DNA of 12,914 nucleotides from positions 1-12,914 of the forward strand of contig DBOT01000027.1 of the NCBI GenBank assembly GCA_002299975.1, read 5' to 3'. Position 1 is the stretch's first letter; each line of letters starts with the position of its first letter. Shown in pieces: positions 12,562 through 12,914 of the stretch. The position numbers were made by a program, and so were the translations under genes. The notes beneath the pieces were generated by a model that worked only from the letters and a program-made list of their open reading frames with translations, was not told the DNA's origin and did no database searches. This DNA is from Lactobacillaceae bacterium UBA639. GTDB taxonomy: Bacteria > Bacillota > Bacilli > Lactobacillales > Lactobacillaceae.

Positions 12562-12914
12562 GTGAAAGCAGTAAAAAAACATAGCCCGCTGCTCATCGTC
12601 GGGCTCCTCTTGCTTGGTGTCTGCATGCGTATGCCAATCACCGCCATTCCATCAGTCGTCAAGGAAATCGCCCACACCTTTGCGGTTGCCCCAACTAGTC
12701 TGGGGATTTTAACGACCATCCCATTACTGTGCTTTGGTCTACTGTCAGCAGTGGTTTCCTCAACCGCCCAGCGATTCGGTAATGAACTGACCCTGGAAAT
12801 TGCCATGGTAATCATGTTTATCGGTTCTTACCTCCGAATCATCAACTTCACCTCCCTGATCATCGGAACCATCATGGTCGGGATTGCCATTACCTGCATT
12901 AACGTGCTCCTCCC
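12562..12914 (+). CDS. MFS transporter, CynX/NimT-like (5' part only)
   Basis: The first 117 codons of a major facilitator superfamily transporter are present and the frame is open to the window edge. The opening helix, LLIVGLLLLGVCMRMPITAI, with the arginine and proline after it, then IPSVVKEIAHTFAVAPTSLG and a second helix LTTIPLLCFGLLSAVVSS, match the CynX/NimT group (cyanate, nitroimidazole and similar anion or drug transporters). Charged loop residues RFGNE stand where MFS proteins carry the loop-2/3 motif. It starts with GTG; AAGGAAG lies about eight bases upstream. The substrate cannot be told from this fragment. Confidence 0.88.
   Translation, partial: MKAVKKHSPLLIVGLLLLGVCMRMPITAIPSVVKEIAHTFAVAPTSLGILTTIPLLCFGLLSAVVSSTAQRFGNELTLEIAMVIMFIGSYLRIINFTSLIIGTIMVGIAITCINVLL

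Noticed and set aside
12534..12815. Minus-strand open frame of 93 codons
   Set aside because: It lies opposite the MFS transporter gene, which has a clear family match and ribosome binding site; it is a shadow frame.
1..12914. CRISPR arrays, insertion sequences, tRNA or rRNA genes
   Set aside because: No regularly spaced repeats, transposase frames, or tRNA-like cloverleaf or rRNA sequence were seen on either strand.

Overview
The window looks like a chromosomal segment of a heterofermentative lactobacillus, most likely Limosilactobacillus or a close relative. The reasons are the roughly 50% GC genes with AT-rich intergenic DNA, the AGAAAGGAGG-type ribosome binding sites, and a gene set typical of Lactobacillaceae: a C69-family dipeptidase, a YbaK deacylase, an orphan NrdI, a DUF1836 protein and an AI-2E-type transporter. 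The species is inferred, not shown. I see no rRNA, tRNA, CRISPR array, insertion sequence or phage gene.

Layout. 1-200 is an intergenic region with a good leftward promoter for a gene outside the window, an operator-like element and a rightward promoter. 210-1322 (+) encodes a membrane acyltransferase-3-type protein and shares a bidirectional terminator with a HutC/GntR-type regulator (1376-2107, -). The regulator diverges from ybaK (2247-2753, +) across an intergenic region carrying two copies of a motif that is also found at 50-60. The dipeptidase gene (2829-4262, +) has its own promoter and ends at a terminator shared with an orphan eight-helix membrane protein (4327-5217, -). From a divergent promoter region, a TIM-barrel sugar-phosphate isomerase/epimerase-like gene and an AI-2E-family transporter (5316-7257, +) form a two-gene operon.

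The stretch 7322-11213 (-) holds two operons. The downstream one is marR - B3/B4-domain protein - FMN-binding split-barrel protein. Its promoter is covered by a perfect 20-bp palindrome, the probable MarR operator. The upstream one is an ABC-ATPase-like protein without the usual catalytic residues, a Rossmann/SDR-like protein without the glycine-rich nucleotide loop, and a DUF1836 protein. It ends in its own terminator just before the marR promoter. This set of two degenerate nucleotide-binding folds plus a putative DNA-binding protein, with no permease, is the best candidate in the window for an undescribed system.

To the right, an orphan nrdI (11415-11882, +) diverges from that operon and shares a near-ideal bidirectional terminator with a PhnB-like VOC protein (11929-12369, -). 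The VOC gene has a textbook sigma-A promoter. The window ends inside an MFS transporter of the CynX/NimT type (12562 onward, +). All four convergent gene pairs are separated by a bidirectional hairpin terminator.
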